From: a bacterium
GTDB taxonomy: Bacteria > Armatimonadota > UBA5829
Length of the DNA stretch: 64,000 nt
Assembly: GCA_021371935.1 (NCBI GenBank)
Contig: JAJFVF010000002.1
Span: 460,848-524,847, forward strand
Direction: 5' to 3'
In this document: piece by piece, positions 1 to 10,022 of the stretch
Layout: every line of letters starts with the position of its first letter
How positions within the stretch are numbered: position 1 is the first letter of the stretch
The notes under the pieces: generated by a model
The model's input: only the letters and a program-made list of their open reading frames with translations
Told to the model about the DNA's origin: nothing
Database searches by the model: none
Translations under genes and position numbers: made by a program

Positions 1-306
1 AGAGAGAAATTCGACATTGCCTATGCCCGCGCTCTTTCCGAGCTTACGATCTTGGCCGAACTCTGCCTGCCACTCGTGAAAACAGGCGGGCATGTGGTGG
101 CTCAAAAGAGCAAGTTGATCGATGAGGAGATAAGCCATGCCCGCCCGATAATAGGTCAGCTTGGCGGACATGTGCATAAGGTTGCGAAAGTAAAAATCCC
201 GCTAACAGATATAATTCGCCGTCTGGTTATTATCTCAAAGGTCAAACCCACCCCCGAGGCATTTCCACGCTCATACTCACGTATCGTCAAAACTAAACCA
301 GCCTAG
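1..306 (+). CDS. rsmG: 16S rRNA (guanine-N7)-methyltransferase RsmG, C-terminal part
   Basis: The frame is open from the first base, so the gene starts upstream of the window and about 101 residues remain. The fragment begins REKFDIAYARALSEL, the RsmG/GidB motif with the ARA element, and continues with the PLVKTGG loop. It closes with RRLVIISKVKPTPEAFPR, the usual RsmG C-terminus. The family methylates N7 of G527 in helix 18 of 16S rRNA using SAM. The internal TTG at 52 is not the real start, because homology extends to base 1. Confidence 0.9.
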   Translation, partial: REKFDIAYARALSELTILAELCLPLVKTGGHVVAQKSKLIDEEISHARPIIGQLGGHVHKVAKVKIPLTDIIRRLVIISKVKPTPEAFPRSYSRIVKTKPA

Positions 307-346
307 CTCGGAATATGCGCCTCCCGCATAATCCGGGTCTCCGAGA

Positions 347-405
347 GCATTATTCACATTCCTCGTGAATAATGCGGGCTAAGCAATTTACGGTCAGTAA
401 ATTGC
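347..405. repeat. Two adjacent hairpins, the second a dispersed palindrome
   Basis: The first hairpin has 11-bp arms (gcattattcac 347-357, gtgaataatgc 365-375). The second has 9-bp arms (gcaatttac 383-391, gtaaattgc 397-405) around a 5-base loop. The same 9-bp arms with a different 5-base loop recur at 57440-57462. Neither hairpin is followed by a T tract, so a mobile or regulatory palindrome fits better than a terminator. The gap 307-569 otherwise shows no gene. Confidence 0.6.
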
Positions 406-569
406 ACGATTGTATGTGGTTTTACTGTTGTGAAAAACTATAGTGATATGCAAGTGACCAACCGTGATTTACTTAGCGTCTGCGCGTTTTGCGTTTTTCG
501 TATGTTGGGTAACGACATCTGTGACAGAGACGTATATAAAACAACCATGTCATTAGTGAGGAAAGCATA

Positions 570-1076
570 ATGCGCAATTTACGGTTCATTGTCTTAATTG
601 CAACGGTCTTTACTATCACGCTTGCCTTACGTGCGATTGCACTTCAGACAGGTGAAAAAGCCCCTGGCTTCAAGCTCAACGACCAGTTCGGCAAGACCTG
701 GGATCTATCCAGCCTATCCGGCAAGGTTGTGGTCGTAGTTGTGGCAAACAGAGACTCAGGCAGAGCTATGGGACCATGGGTCGATAACCTAAAAAAGAAA
801 TACGGTGATAAAATCCAGCTCCTCGGCTTGATGGATTTACATACTATCCCAGGCATAGGCCGGGGGATCGCAAAATCGAGGATCAGAAAAGAGACCAAAG
901 ACCCACTGATGCTGGATTTCAACGGCTCGACAGCAAAAGCCTATGACGTAAGTGGCAAAATCCCAGTTGTGGTGGTAATTGATCAAAACTCAGTGGTGAA
1001 GGCTGTTCAGAAGAATGAATATAGTACAGACAGGTTCAAGAGCATCTCCAATGCTGTCGATGCGGCTCTCAAGTAA
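570..1076 (+). CDS. Secreted thioredoxin-fold (redoxin-like) protein without CxxC
   Basis: This 168-residue protein has an N-terminal hydrophobic signal (about residues 4-24), followed by the redoxin-type start TGEKAPGFKLNDQFGKTWDLSSLSGK. The position where AhpC/TSA or ResA proteins have a catalytic cysteine is VVVVVANRDSGRAMGPW, so no redox cysteine is present; this resembles YtfJ-like members. The cis-Pro-like region is GKIPVVVVIDQ. The start follows a gaggaaag ribosome site. It is probably periplasmic, and its role is unknown. Confidence 0.7.
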   Translation: MRNLRFIVLIATVFTITLALRAIALQTGEKAPGFKLNDQFGKTWDLSSLSGKVVVVVVANRDSGRAMGPWVDNLKKKYGDKIQLLGLMDLHTIPGIGRGIAKSRIRKETKDPLMLDFNGSTAKAYDVSGKIPVVVVIDQNSVVKAVQKNEYSTDRFKSISNAVDAALK

Positions 1077-1149
1077 GAAGTCTATGTGATCTCCGTTTGA
1101 TTTCAAAATGATGCAGTACATTCCATTCCATCCAGGCTGCCTGACATGT

Positions 1150-1155
1150 TATAAT
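1150..1155 (+). promoter_or_regulatory. Probable -10 box of eno
   Basis: TATAAT lies about 50 bases before the eno start codon, at the expected distance for a short leader. The -35 region about 17 bases upstream is poor. Confidence 0.4.
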
Positions 1156-1200
1156 TGGAGGGTTTGGAAATTATTGACCCACAACGAACTATCGAGGTGA

Positions 1201-2496
<1,296 letters not shown>

Positions 2497-2499
2497 TGT

Positions 2500-2527
2500 A
2501 GGAAACAGGAAATAGGAAATAGGAAAT
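2500..2527 (+). repeat. Heptanucleotide tandem repeat aggaaat
   Basis: Four consecutive 7-base units (aggaaac, then aggaaat three times) lie directly after the eno stop codon and run into the terminator stem. Related units recur at 51668-51681 (aggaaac, aggaaag). Confidence 0.75.
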
Positions 2528-2559
2528 AGAGCCGGAGTGCTAACCGCACTCCGGCTCTA
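2527..2559 (+). terminator. Terminator of eno
   Basis: A perfect 14-bp stem (2527-2540 with 2546-2559) around the loop taacc is followed by a T-rich stretch. It lies 30 bases after the eno stop. Confidence 0.8.
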
Positions 2560-2614
2560 TTTGTTATGCTATCATGTAATCACAAATGTGGTATACTGTA
2601 ATCGGAGGTGCACC

Positions 2615-2854
2615 ATGGTTAGAACTCAGATTCAGCTAACTGAAAATCAGGCGGAACAGGCTAAACGGGCTGCTGCTCAGATGGGAATATCTATGGCTGA
2701 GTATATTCGTCATGCCCTGGATACATCACTGAAGCAGCAATTGGCATTAGAAGCAAGGCAGCGCGCATTGAACGTAATTGGGTGCGTTAAGTCAGATACG
2801 GGCGATCTGTCGGTAAACCATGACCGTTATTTGGAGGAGGCATACTCAGAGTGA
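2615..2854 (+). CDS. Ribbon-helix-helix antitoxin (VapB-like)
   Basis: A 79-residue protein beginning VRTQIQLTENQAEQAKRAA, the beta strand and first helix of a MetJ/Arc/CopG fold, with GISMAEYIRHALD as the second helix. The ATG at 2615 sits behind cggaggtg. Longer readings start upstream of the TATACT -10 box (2592-2597) and are unlikely. The stop overlaps the toxin start (GTGA), as in translationally coupled TA operons. By family knowledge it should bind the PIN toxin and repress its own promoter. Confidence 0.85.
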   Translation: MVRTQIQLTENQAEQAKRAAAQMGISMAEYIRHALDTSLKQQLALEARQRALNVIGCVKSDTGDLSVNHDRYLEEAYSE

Positions 2855-3252
2855 GTGTATTCATAGATACCTCCGCCATTCTTGCCATATTCGACAGCGT
2901 TGACCCTCGAAACAAATCTGCGTCAGCCACTTGGACCGAGTTGATGAACTCAGATGATGAAGTGATTACATCAAACTATGTCATCGTAGAAACCACCGCG
3001 CTCTTGCACAGTCGGTTTGGCATCGCAATTGCACGCCAATTTGCTGATAACATGGTTCCTGTATTTTCTATTGAGTGGGTAGATGAGCAACTTCATAATA
3101 CTGCAGTCTCAGTTCTCAATGCCGCATCATCCAATAGATCTCCCAGCCTGGTAGACTGTGTGAGCTTCGAGGTCATCAGGCAACATAAGGTTGATCGAGT
3201 ATTTGCTTATGACAGGCATTTTGAGGAGCGGGTGTATGAGGTTATCGGATAA
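2851..3252 (+). CDS. PIN-domain ribonuclease toxin (VapC-like)
   Basis: This 133-residue PIN domain has the acidic metal site visible as FIDTSAILAIF (Asp6), VIVETTALL (Glu), SLVDCVSFEV (Asp) and FAYDRHFEE (Asp). VapC toxins cleave tRNA or rRNA with Mg2+ when the antitoxin is degraded. It starts with GTG inside the antitoxin stop. Its 3' end overlaps the convergent gene at 3242 by 11 bases. Confidence 0.88.
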   Translation: MSVFIDTSAILAIFDSVDPRNKSASATWTELMNSDDEVITSNYVIVETTALLHSRFGIAIARQFADNMVPVFSIEWVDEQLHNTAVSVLNAASSNRSPSLVDCVSFEVIRQHKVDRVFAYDRHFEERVYEVIG

Positions 3253-3856
3253 CCGAGCATTTCATTGACTCATAAACGCCAGTTCCCATTCGAGAATCAA
3301 AGTCGCAACGGTTTTGACTTGGTAGGAGAGAACTATGATTTCCATTATTCTTGCCAACAAGAACAGCTTCGGCAAATGCTTCAACCTGCTCAAAGAGATT
3401 GATTAGAAAATCAGGTTCTCTGACGGGCAGTTTCAGTTTTTCGCCAACCTCAACAGGTTCCATACCCAGCGAGATACAGAAACATTTGTATCGCTTGTTG
3501 CAGTAGTCTTTGTTATCTTCATCCCACCTGTATTTTTCTTGTAGAAGACCTCTATTATGAACAATTGATGTGCGGCAGGCATACAAAGTGACGTACGCAC
3601 CAAAATAGTCAGGGCAGGCGTTTTCCAATTGTTTGCGTTCTTTGAGTTTAAGACTACTGAGTATGAAGTCTAAATCGTCGTATACTCTGATCAATGTATT
3701 TTCATTAACCATGTGCGATTCATCATGATGCTCTTCACAGTTCATCGCACTTTTCGCAAGATCACTCGTGCGTTTTGCCAGCTTGATTACTTCTCTAAGC
3801 CGCTGAAAATGTTCGTTCTTGATTTTATCTTTTTTAGAATAATGATGTGTGATCAC
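3242..3856 (-). CDS. HEPN-like protein of unknown function
   Basis: A 204-residue mostly helical protein. It contains ACRTSIVHNRG, whose R95-x4-H100 matches the catalytic RxxxxH motif of HEPN ribonucleases, in a plausible helical context. Its GTG start overlaps the stop of the large activase gene by three bases, suggesting coupling. It is convergent with the PIN toxin. The family and any partner nucleotidyltransferase are not identified, and the HEPN call rests on one motif. Confidence 0.5.
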   Translation of the reverse strand: MITHHYSKKDKIKNEHFQRLREVIKLAKRTSDLAKSAMNCEEHHDESHMVNENTLIRVYDDLDFILSSLKLKERKQLENACPDYFGAYVTLYACRTSIVHNRGLLQEKYRWDEDNKDYCNKRYKCFCISLGMEPVEVGEKLKLPVREPDFLINLFEQVEAFAEAVLVGKNNGNHSSLLPSQNRCDFDSRMGTGVYESMKCSVIR

Positions 3857-6800
3857 TCCACACTCCCGCCTTTTCTACCTTCAACACTCGAAAGCTCAAG
3901 AGTCTCTTCGGCCTCTCGGCAAGCCTGCTGCTGACCCTGATAGCGCTCCTTCACCTGCCACATAAAACTGACTATTTTTGCATCGCGAGATGAGTCCACA
4001 AACCCATCGTAGTCCAGGTTCAAAAACGGTATGTTGTTGTGATGCCGCCTGAGAGACTGGCTCAAAGCGGTCACTGTATTTCCGGGCATGCAGTTGAATG
4101 GGATTACGCTCACGATTCCGGCCAGACCGCGGCGAGCGAAGTCCTCGCTCTTACCCATTGAGCAGATTGCCTCTCCACCGAAGTTGTGATCCACATACTT
4201 CGAGCCAAGTGCGATAACTTCGGGCGAGGTAATATCGTCATAGCCGTCGAGGAAGGGCAGTGTCGCATGAGAGAGAGCATGTTCATCCTTGTGAGCCAGT
4301 TTTGAATTTGCCCAGTGAGCGGTAAACGTCTTGAGTTCGTCCATTGTGAACCCACACTCTTTAAGGCGCTCACCCGATAGGATTCTGGCTATGAAGTTGG
4401 AATAACTGAAGAACTCGGTCATCGGAGCAAGCCATGTTTCGGCGCCCTCGGCTTCCAGCTTCTTAAGTATATCCTGGTTTGCGCCGTCGTGCAGCCGCAC
4501 AAAGAACTCACCAACGACACCGACCAGGGGTCTATCCTCCCGGCGCATCGGAATGCGGGAGAAATCATCCTGTGCGCGCCGCAGCAGCTCCTCGAACTCG
4601 TCCAAATGCTTGGTGCTTGTGAGCGTCCTGATCTTTGCACGCTCCACTTTCTCTTTATGAGCCGGAATGAGCGAAATCACCTTCTGCAGATATCTCTCGA
4701 ACATGACTTCGCTATCACCCTTGTTGACCTCATAAGGACGAGTCCGCTGCATCATCTTAAAGAGCAGGTCGTGACATATAATTGCATCCCATACGACCAG
4801 CGCGAACATCAATCCCAATCCACCATGCTCACTTTTGGAGCCGAGGGTCACTATGTCTACGTTCTCGCAGCCCATCTTGTCGAGAATACGCCTCTGGAGC
4901 ATGCTGTACATTCCGAATCGGCATGGTCCCTCAGAGTTTCCCTGGAAGAATGCTTCCTTCTCCGGGTCGAAGTCCGGCTGCTGTATTCTATAGAGCATAT
5001 CTTCAGTGGTCATCAGCGCGGGCAGGCATACATCTTCGCTGATCGCTTTGCGACCCAAGTTGAGTCCTGCGTCTGGTGACCGGGGCAGAGCTTCAGAATC
5101 TATCCCATACGCACGTAGTCCTGCTGCAAGAATACGCGCCGATTCGTTGGCATATGGAATCCACAGCCTGCGGCCTTTGAGCCTTGTGATTGGAGCATCA
5201 TCGCTGCGGATATCGTCCGTGCCTTTAGCCGCACTTTTACCAGCCGTATCTGCGAATGCCTCGATTCGTGTGATAACACCTGCGTCGGCTGTATGCTCAT
5301 CTATCTGCATCATATAGCATGGCTCACCTATTTCATCCTTGAAGAAGGGGTTGCCGAAAGAGTCGGGTCCGCAGGCAAAATATGTCAGTACGACTGCTTT
5401 CAGGCGGGGATCTTCCCGAATCAGCCGGGCAGCCATCAACTTCTTCTGTATCTGTCGAGAATACGCGTTGGGCCAATGGTCTGATATATCGGCAGCCTCC
5501 AACGGCAAAAAGTCCTGCGGGATCGCGAGGATTCCCAGGTCTTGTATTTTCTTGCCGATATCCATATTGACAACAGGGTCCCACAGTGTATATGGCCGCC
5601 CGACCACAATAAAGGCCATTTGGTTTTGAGGCAGGCTTGCCAGCACTTCGGCTCCGCGTTTTTCCTGCCATCTTCTAAACTTACTGAGGGCCTTCAGACC
5701 GATTTCCAGCGCCGCCCTGGACTCACCTGCGCTCTTACCAAGCTCTTTGCCAGCCTGCACAAAAGTCTTTTCCAGATGCTTGCGGCCGCGCTTGAAGTGA
5801 AGCACCGGTGACATATGTTTGATGCCATGCTCAGTTAAACCCACGCAGGATGAGATGACATCCGGCGCAGCCTGCAGATATGGGCAGGTCTGTGCCTGCC
5901 GCATATGCGGGTTAGGCTGCTCGGTGGAGATGACCCGGGGAGCAAAGATGACATCCACATTCTTTTCGATCAGGTCGACGTAATGCCCATGTGCAACTTT
6001 GAACGGGAAGCATGGCTCACCTATGGCGACGTCCAAGCCCATCTCCACTATTCGTTTATTGGTCTGATCCGAGACGACTACCTCAAAGCCCAGTTCGCTC
6101 AAAAAAGCATTGTAGAGCGGAAAGAGTTCGCTGAACATCAGCCCGCGCGGAACGCCCACCCTTAGTTGCCGGGTGTTGGGTGCCGGGTGTCGGGTGTCAG
6201 GTGCAGGATGTTGGGTGTCGGGTATTGAAGATTGGGAATGGGAGGGCGAGGCTCCTGCCGAGCCGATGCTGTTTCCAATCTCAAACATCATCTTTTCGCG
6301 TTCAGCAAACAGATCCGGCAGGTGTTCGCCCAGGTTCTTCTTCTGCACTGCGCTGTATTTCTCGCAGCGGTCGTTATAGAAATATTTTGGTCCGTCCTTT
6401 ATCTTAAAAGTATTGACATCGCACCTGTTGGCGCACGATTTGCACTCAAATGATGTGATCTCATACTCTGTCTCGGCAATCTTGTCGAAGCCTCTGAAAG
6501 TGCTGACCTCAGGGTTCGCCAGATATGCAAGCCGTGCGGCTCCCACAGCACCCGTAATGTGCGGATATGGGGGGACCACAATCTTTCGACCCAGAGCAGT
6601 CTCATACGCCGCAACCATCCCTTTGTTGAACGCAACTGCGCCCTGGAATGCAATCTTGCCGCCGATATCGCGGCTGGCGACGTTCTTGTTGAGGTAGTTC
6701 TTTACGCTGGCAAGGCATATTCCGGCCGCCAAGTCGGCTGCGGGAACGTTGTTTTGCTGATAATAGACCATGGCCGACTCGGAAAAGACTGTGCATGTCC

Positions 6801-8274
6801 AGTCCAGGTCCGGCGGACGAGTGTTTTTTATCGCCAGGTCACCGAAATCTTCCAGCGGCACACCGAGCCTTGCAGCCTGCTTCTCAAGAAATGCGCCCGT
6901 GCCTGCAGCACAGGCCTTGTTCATCTCAAAGTCGATTATCACGTCGCCGTCGAGCCGGATATACTTGCTGTCCTGACCGCCGATCTCAAAAATTGTATCG
7001 ACATCCTCGGCGTATGCAAGCGCGCCTGAGGCTTGAGCCGTGATCTCATTTTTAATAAGGTCGGCTCCTATGTAATCGCCTGTAAGATATCGTCCGCTGC
7101 CAGTGGTAGCCGCGGACATTTTGCCGATTACAAATCCTGCATCCTCAAGTTGCTGATTGATCTTTGCAAGTGTATCGCGCACAGCCGCCAGTGGGTCGCC
7201 GTCTGTGCGGCGGTAATATGCCGCCAAGACATAAAACCTGTCGTCCATCTTTGTGACCACTGCAGCCTTGGTGCTCACTGACCCAATATCTACTCCAAGA
7301 GCAGCACGCTCGATATTCCGTGGCAGCTGAGAACTCAAGGCTGTGGTCGAGGAGCTGATATCGCCTTTGTTCGTCTGCCACTGAATCTCGGATTTCTCAA
7401 GCCTGATCGGGTCAGCGCCAGGGTATTCGAGAGGCTTTTTGAGGTGTTCTTCAAGTTTTGAAATGGCTGTTTTGATGTCGACGACAGCCTCGGCCCGCAG
7501 TGCAGCGCCGATTGCCCCTAGGGTTCGATTATACTTGGGAACAAAAAGTCTTGAACCCAACCCTAGCTCTTCAGATAGATATTTTACGACAGCCGGGTTT
7601 TCCGATACTCCGCCGATAAAAGCGACTTTATCGCGAAACTCTTTGCCGCGCGCTATAGCCGAGCGGTAGTTACGGCTTATGGCCTGATGGATTCCTGCTG
7701 CGATTCGATTGCGTGGTGTGCCCTTCTGGTATAGATGCGTGATGTCCGACTCAGTAAAAACGGCACAGCGCCCGGAAAGTGAGGCTGGGCTTTCGGTTTC
7801 GAGAGCTACCTGTGCAAAATCTTCGATAGATGAATAGTTCAGCCGCTTTGCCATGTGGTCGAGGAATGATCCACTGCCGGATGCGCATTTGTTGCCCAGA
7901 TTGGAGTCTTCGACCAAGAGCCTGCCGCTCACGCCGTCGCGTTCAAAGAGCAGGTATTTTTGAGACTCTCGTCCCATCTCCACAATAGTGTGTACTTCGG
8001 GATATAGCCTGTCCACGGCTGTGGCAAGCGCATTCGGCTCGTGTATTGCATCCGCGCCGATCAGCTCTTTGAGAATACCGGCGCCACTGCCTGTCGCCGC
8101 CAATAGGGCCTCGCCATTTACTTGCGAACGTATGCCCTCAAGGATTTCCTTTATTCGCCGAAGAGGCTGACCTTGAATATGTTTGACTTCTTGTGGTTCG
8201 ATCGACCCGTTTTCATGAACGATGACAGTCTTTACGGTATCCGAGCCAACATCGAACCCTATTCTTGCTGCCAT
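3853..8274 (-). CDS. Giant 2-hydroxyacyl-CoA dehydratase activase (BcrAD/BadFG plus DUF2229)
   Basis: A protein of about 1473 residues. Two ASKHA ATPase modules are visible: the first starts IGFDVGSDTVKTVIV, the second starts LGVDIGSVSTKAAVV and includes FEIGGQDSKYI and ACAAGTGAFLEKQAARLG, whose Cys ligates the inter-subunit 4Fe-4S cluster in such activases. Then come the Cys-rich ECKSCANRCDV, the DUF2229 start LRVGVPRGLMFSELF, and a dehydratase-like C-terminal half. The family couples ATP hydrolysis to low-potential electron transfer in anaerobes; the substrate is unknown. The start at 8274 (MAARIGFD) follows aaggaggg. Residues about 670-703 are repeat-derived insert sequence. Confidence 0.85.
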   Translation of the reverse strand: MAARIGFDVGSDTVKTVIVHENGSIEPQEVKHIQGQPLRRIKEILEGIRSQVNGEALLAATGSGAGILKELIGADAIHEPNALATAVDRLYPEVHTIVEMGRESQKYLLFERDGVSGRLLVEDSNLGNKCASGSGSFLDHMAKRLNYSSIEDFAQVALETESPASLSGRCAVFTESDITHLYQKGTPRNRIAAGIHQAISRNYRSAIARGKEFRDKVAFIGGVSENPAVVKYLSEELGLGSRLFVPKYNRTLGAIGAALRAEAVVDIKTAISKLEEHLKKPLEYPGADPIRLEKSEIQWQTNKGDISSSTTALSSQLPRNIERAALGVDIGSVSTKAAVVTKMDDRFYVLAAYYRRTDGDPLAAVRDTLAKINQQLEDAGFVIGKMSAATTGSGRYLTGDYIGADLIKNEITAQASGALAYAEDVDTIFEIGGQDSKYIRLDGDVIIDFEMNKACAAGTGAFLEKQAARLGVPLEDFGDLAIKNTRPPDLDWTCTVFSESAMVYYQQNNVPAADLAAGICLASVKNYLNKNVASRDIGGKIAFQGAVAFNKGMVAAYETALGRKIVVPPYPHITGAVGAARLAYLANPEVSTFRGFDKIAETEYEITSFECKSCANRCDVNTFKIKDGPKYFYNDRCEKYSAVQKKNLGEHLPDLFAEREKMMFEIGNSIGSAGASPSHSQSSIPDTQHPAPDTRHPAPNTRQLRVGVPRGLMFSELFPLYNAFLSELGFEVVVSDQTNKRIVEMGLDVAIGEPCFPFKVAHGHYVDLIEKNVDVIFAPRVISTEQPNPHMRQAQTCPYLQAAPDVISSCVGLTEHGIKHMSPVLHFKRGRKHLEKTFVQAGKELGKSAGESRAALEIGLKALSKFRRWQEKRGAEVLASLPQNQMAFIVVGRPYTLWDPVVNMDIGKKIQDLGILAIPQDFLPLEAADISDHWPNAYSRQIQKKLMAARLIREDPRLKAVVLTYFACGPDSFGNPFFKDEIGEPCYMMQIDEHTADAGVITRIEAFADTAGKSAAKGTDDIRSDDAPITRLKGRRLWIPYANESARILAAGLRAYGIDSEALPRSPDAGLNLGRKAISEDVCLPALMTTEDMLYRIQQPDFDPEKEAFFQGNSEGPCRFGMYSMLQRRILDKMGCENVDIVTLGSKSEHGGLGLMFALVVWDAIICHDLLFKMMQRTRPYEVNKGDSEVMFERYLQKVISLIPAHKEKVERAKIRTLTSTKHLDEFEELLRRAQDDFSRIPMRREDRPLVGVVGEFFVRLHDGANQDILKKLEAEGAETWLAPMTEFFSYSNFIARILSGERLKECGFTMDELKTFTAHWANSKLAHKDEHALSHATLPFLDGYDDITSPEVIALGSKYVDHNFGGEAICSMGKSEDFARRGLAGIVSVIPFNCMPGNTVTALSQSLRRHHNNIPFLNLDYDGFVDSSRDAKIVSFMWQVKERYQGQQQACREAEETLELSSVEGRKGGSVE
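6167..6264. repeat. Heptamer array plus GC-rich element inserted in a coding frame
   Basis: Positions 6167-6222 hold eight 7-base units of the type tgtcggg/tgttggg/tgccggg. Positions 6245-6264 read ggcgaggctcctgccgagcc, which I recognise from memory as resembling a dispersed intergenic element of several bacterial groups. On the minus strand they encode the low-complexity stretch containing GSAGASPS and TQHPAPDTRHPAPNTR, in frame between the activase modules and the DUF2229 domain. Confidence 0.75.
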
Positions 8275-8461
8275 AGGATTGCCCTCCTTAAGAGTCGCCC
8301 TGCCAGAGGGATCGGAAGAGGCTTGGTTGGAGTTTACCCACAACTTACACGCCTCTGTGTAGTATATTGCGCTTGTTTGCTACAGTCAAGACTCTGGGCT
8401 CAGCGTAAGTGTATTTTATACATCCTCCAGCTTGGAATAGTGCTGCGGGTGCAGCGTACGC

Positions 8462-8490
8462 TTGACCATTATTGTCCTAACCTTTAGAAT
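8462..8490 (+). promoter_or_regulatory. Sigma-70-type promoter of glyQS
   Basis: TTGACC (8462-8467), a 17-base spacer and TAGAAT (8485-8490) lie 35 bases before the glycyl-tRNA synthetase start, in the divergent gap with the activase gene. Confidence 0.7.
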
Positions 8491-8525
8491 AACATTGTCA
8501 GTAGAAACGTAGGGAGATCGGCAAA

Positions 8526-9854
8526 TTGGCAAACGTAGAAATGGAGACCATTGTAAACCTGTGCAAGGCGCGCGGGTTTATTTTTCAATCATCTGAGATA
8601 TATGGCGGACTCGGCAGCACATGGGACTATGGTCCTCTTGGAGTTGCATTAAAGCGCAATGTTAAGGATGCCTGGTGGCGCGATATGATCGCCACACGTG
8701 ACGATATCGTCGGGCTCGACGCAGCAATTCTTATGCATCCGAAGGTATGGGAAACATCCGGCCACGTGCAGAATTTTACAGACCCGCTGGTGGACTGCAA
8801 ACAGTGTAAACAGCGATATCGCGCCGATGACCTTGAAGGTGACAAGTGTCCTGCGTGCGGTGGTGAACTCACCCAGGCACGGCAGTTTAACTGCATGTTC
8901 AAAACATTCATGGGTCCGGTAGAGGACAACGCCGCAGTGGTCTATATGCGGCCTGAGACCGCCCAGGGAATATTCGTCAACTTCACAAATGTTCAGCAGG
9001 CGACACGCAAAAAGCTGCCGTTCGGAATCGGCCAGGTCGGCAAATCTTTCAGGAACGAGATCACTCCCGGTAACTTCACCTTCCGCACGCGTGAGTTCGA
9101 GCAAATGGAGATGGAGTTTTTCTGCATACCGGGCACTGACGACGAATGGTTTGAGTATTGGGTCAAAGAGCGGTGGAACTGGTACAAAAAACTGGGCATG
9201 AAAGAGGACAATCTCCGCCTGCGCGCGCATGATCCGGCTGAGCTTGCATTCTATTCCAAGGGCACGACCGACATCGAATATAAGTTCCCGTTCGGCTGGG
9301 GTGAGCTTGAGGGGATTGCCAACCGCACCAACTATGATCTTACCAAGCACTCGGAAGGTTCAGGCAAAGACCTCACTTATTTCGACGAGCCAAGCGGACA
9401 ACACATTACACCATACGTAATCGAGCCTGCTGCTGGTGCAGACAGAGCCACACTTGCATTTCTGATCGACGCCTATGATGTCGAGATCATAGAAAAGGGT
9501 GACAAAAAAGACAAGCGCACGGTTCTGAGGCTCAGCAAAGACCTTGCTCCGGTTAAGGCGGCTGTTATGCCTTTGCTGCGAAATCGCCCTGAAATAGTCG
9601 ATACTGCCAAGAAGCTCGCTCACGACCTGCAGCGAGCATTCCCGACCATGTATGATGACACAGCATCCATTGGCAGGCTATATAGGCGTCAGGATGAGAT
9701 TGGGACCCTGTGGTGCATCACGGTGGACGTGCAGACAGTTGAAGAAGATAATCAGGTCACCATACGCGACCGCGATACCATGGAGCAGATAAGGATGCCT
9801 ATTGAGGGCGTAAAGCAGTATCTCAGAGATAAACTCGAAGATGGAGACTGCTAA
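8526..9854 (+). CDS. glyQS: Glycine--tRNA ligase, alpha2 type
   Basis: 442 residues of the class II dimeric GlyRS. The start MANVEMETIVNLCKARGF precedes IYGGLGSTWDYGPLG (motif 1 region). A four-Cys zinc insert CKQCKQRYRADDL...CPACGG follows. Motif 2 is FRNEITPGNFTFRTREFEQMEMEFF, and motif 3 lies near AAGADRATLAFL. The anticodon-binding domain is LAPVKAAVMPL...DDTASIGRLYRRQDEIGTLWCITVD. It charges tRNA-Gly. The TTG at 8526 follows agggaga; ATG at 8541 is an alternative start. Confidence 0.95.
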   Translation: MANVEMETIVNLCKARGFIFQSSEIYGGLGSTWDYGPLGVALKRNVKDAWWRDMIATRDDIVGLDAAILMHPKVWETSGHVQNFTDPLVDCKQCKQRYRADDLEGDKCPACGGELTQARQFNCMFKTFMGPVEDNAAVVYMRPETAQGIFVNFTNVQQATRKKLPFGIGQVGKSFRNEITPGNFTFRTREFEQMEMEFFCIPGTDDEWFEYWVKERWNWYKKLGMKEDNLRLRAHDPAELAFYSKGTTDIEYKFPFGWGELEGIANRTNYDLTKHSEGSGKDLTYFDEPSGQHITPYVIEPAAGADRATLAFLIDAYDVEIIEKGDKKDKRTVLRLSKDLAPVKAAVMPLLRNRPEIVDTAKKLAHDLQRAFPTMYDDTASIGRLYRRQDEIGTLWCITVDVQTVEEDNQVTIRDRDTMEQIRMPIEGVKQYLRDKLEDGDC

Positions 9855-9908
9855 AAATTTAGAATAAGGACGCATGCAGAGTTGTCTATAGCAACCGCTG
9901 GACCGCCA

Positions 9909-9937
9909 TTGATCAACGCTCTTTGTTTTGGTATAAT
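9909..9937 (+). promoter_or_regulatory. Promoter of tRNA-Glu
   Basis: TTGATC (9909-9914), a 17-base spacer and a perfect TATAAT (9932-9937) place transcription start 3-5 bases before the tRNA. Confidence 0.8.
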
Positions 9938-9947
9938 AATAAAGTGT

Positions 9948-10022
9948 GGTCCCATGGTGCATCGGTTAGCACACGGCTCTTTCAAGGCCGGGAGAGGGGT
10001 TCAACTCCCCTTGGGACCGCCA
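9948..10022 (+). tRNA. tRNA-Glu (anticodon UUC)
   Basis: The 7-bp acceptor stem is ggtccca with tgggacc. The anticodon stem-loop is cggct-ctttcaa-ggccg, giving TTC at the anticodon. The T arm is aggggTTCAACTcccct, and the terminal CCA is encoded (10020-10022). The last 16 bases are the prophage attachment core. Confidence 0.95.

Noticed and set aside
4489..5079. Long plus-strand frames opposite the activase gene (also 6559-7029)
   Set aside because: Shadow frames of a clearly coding minus-strand gene.
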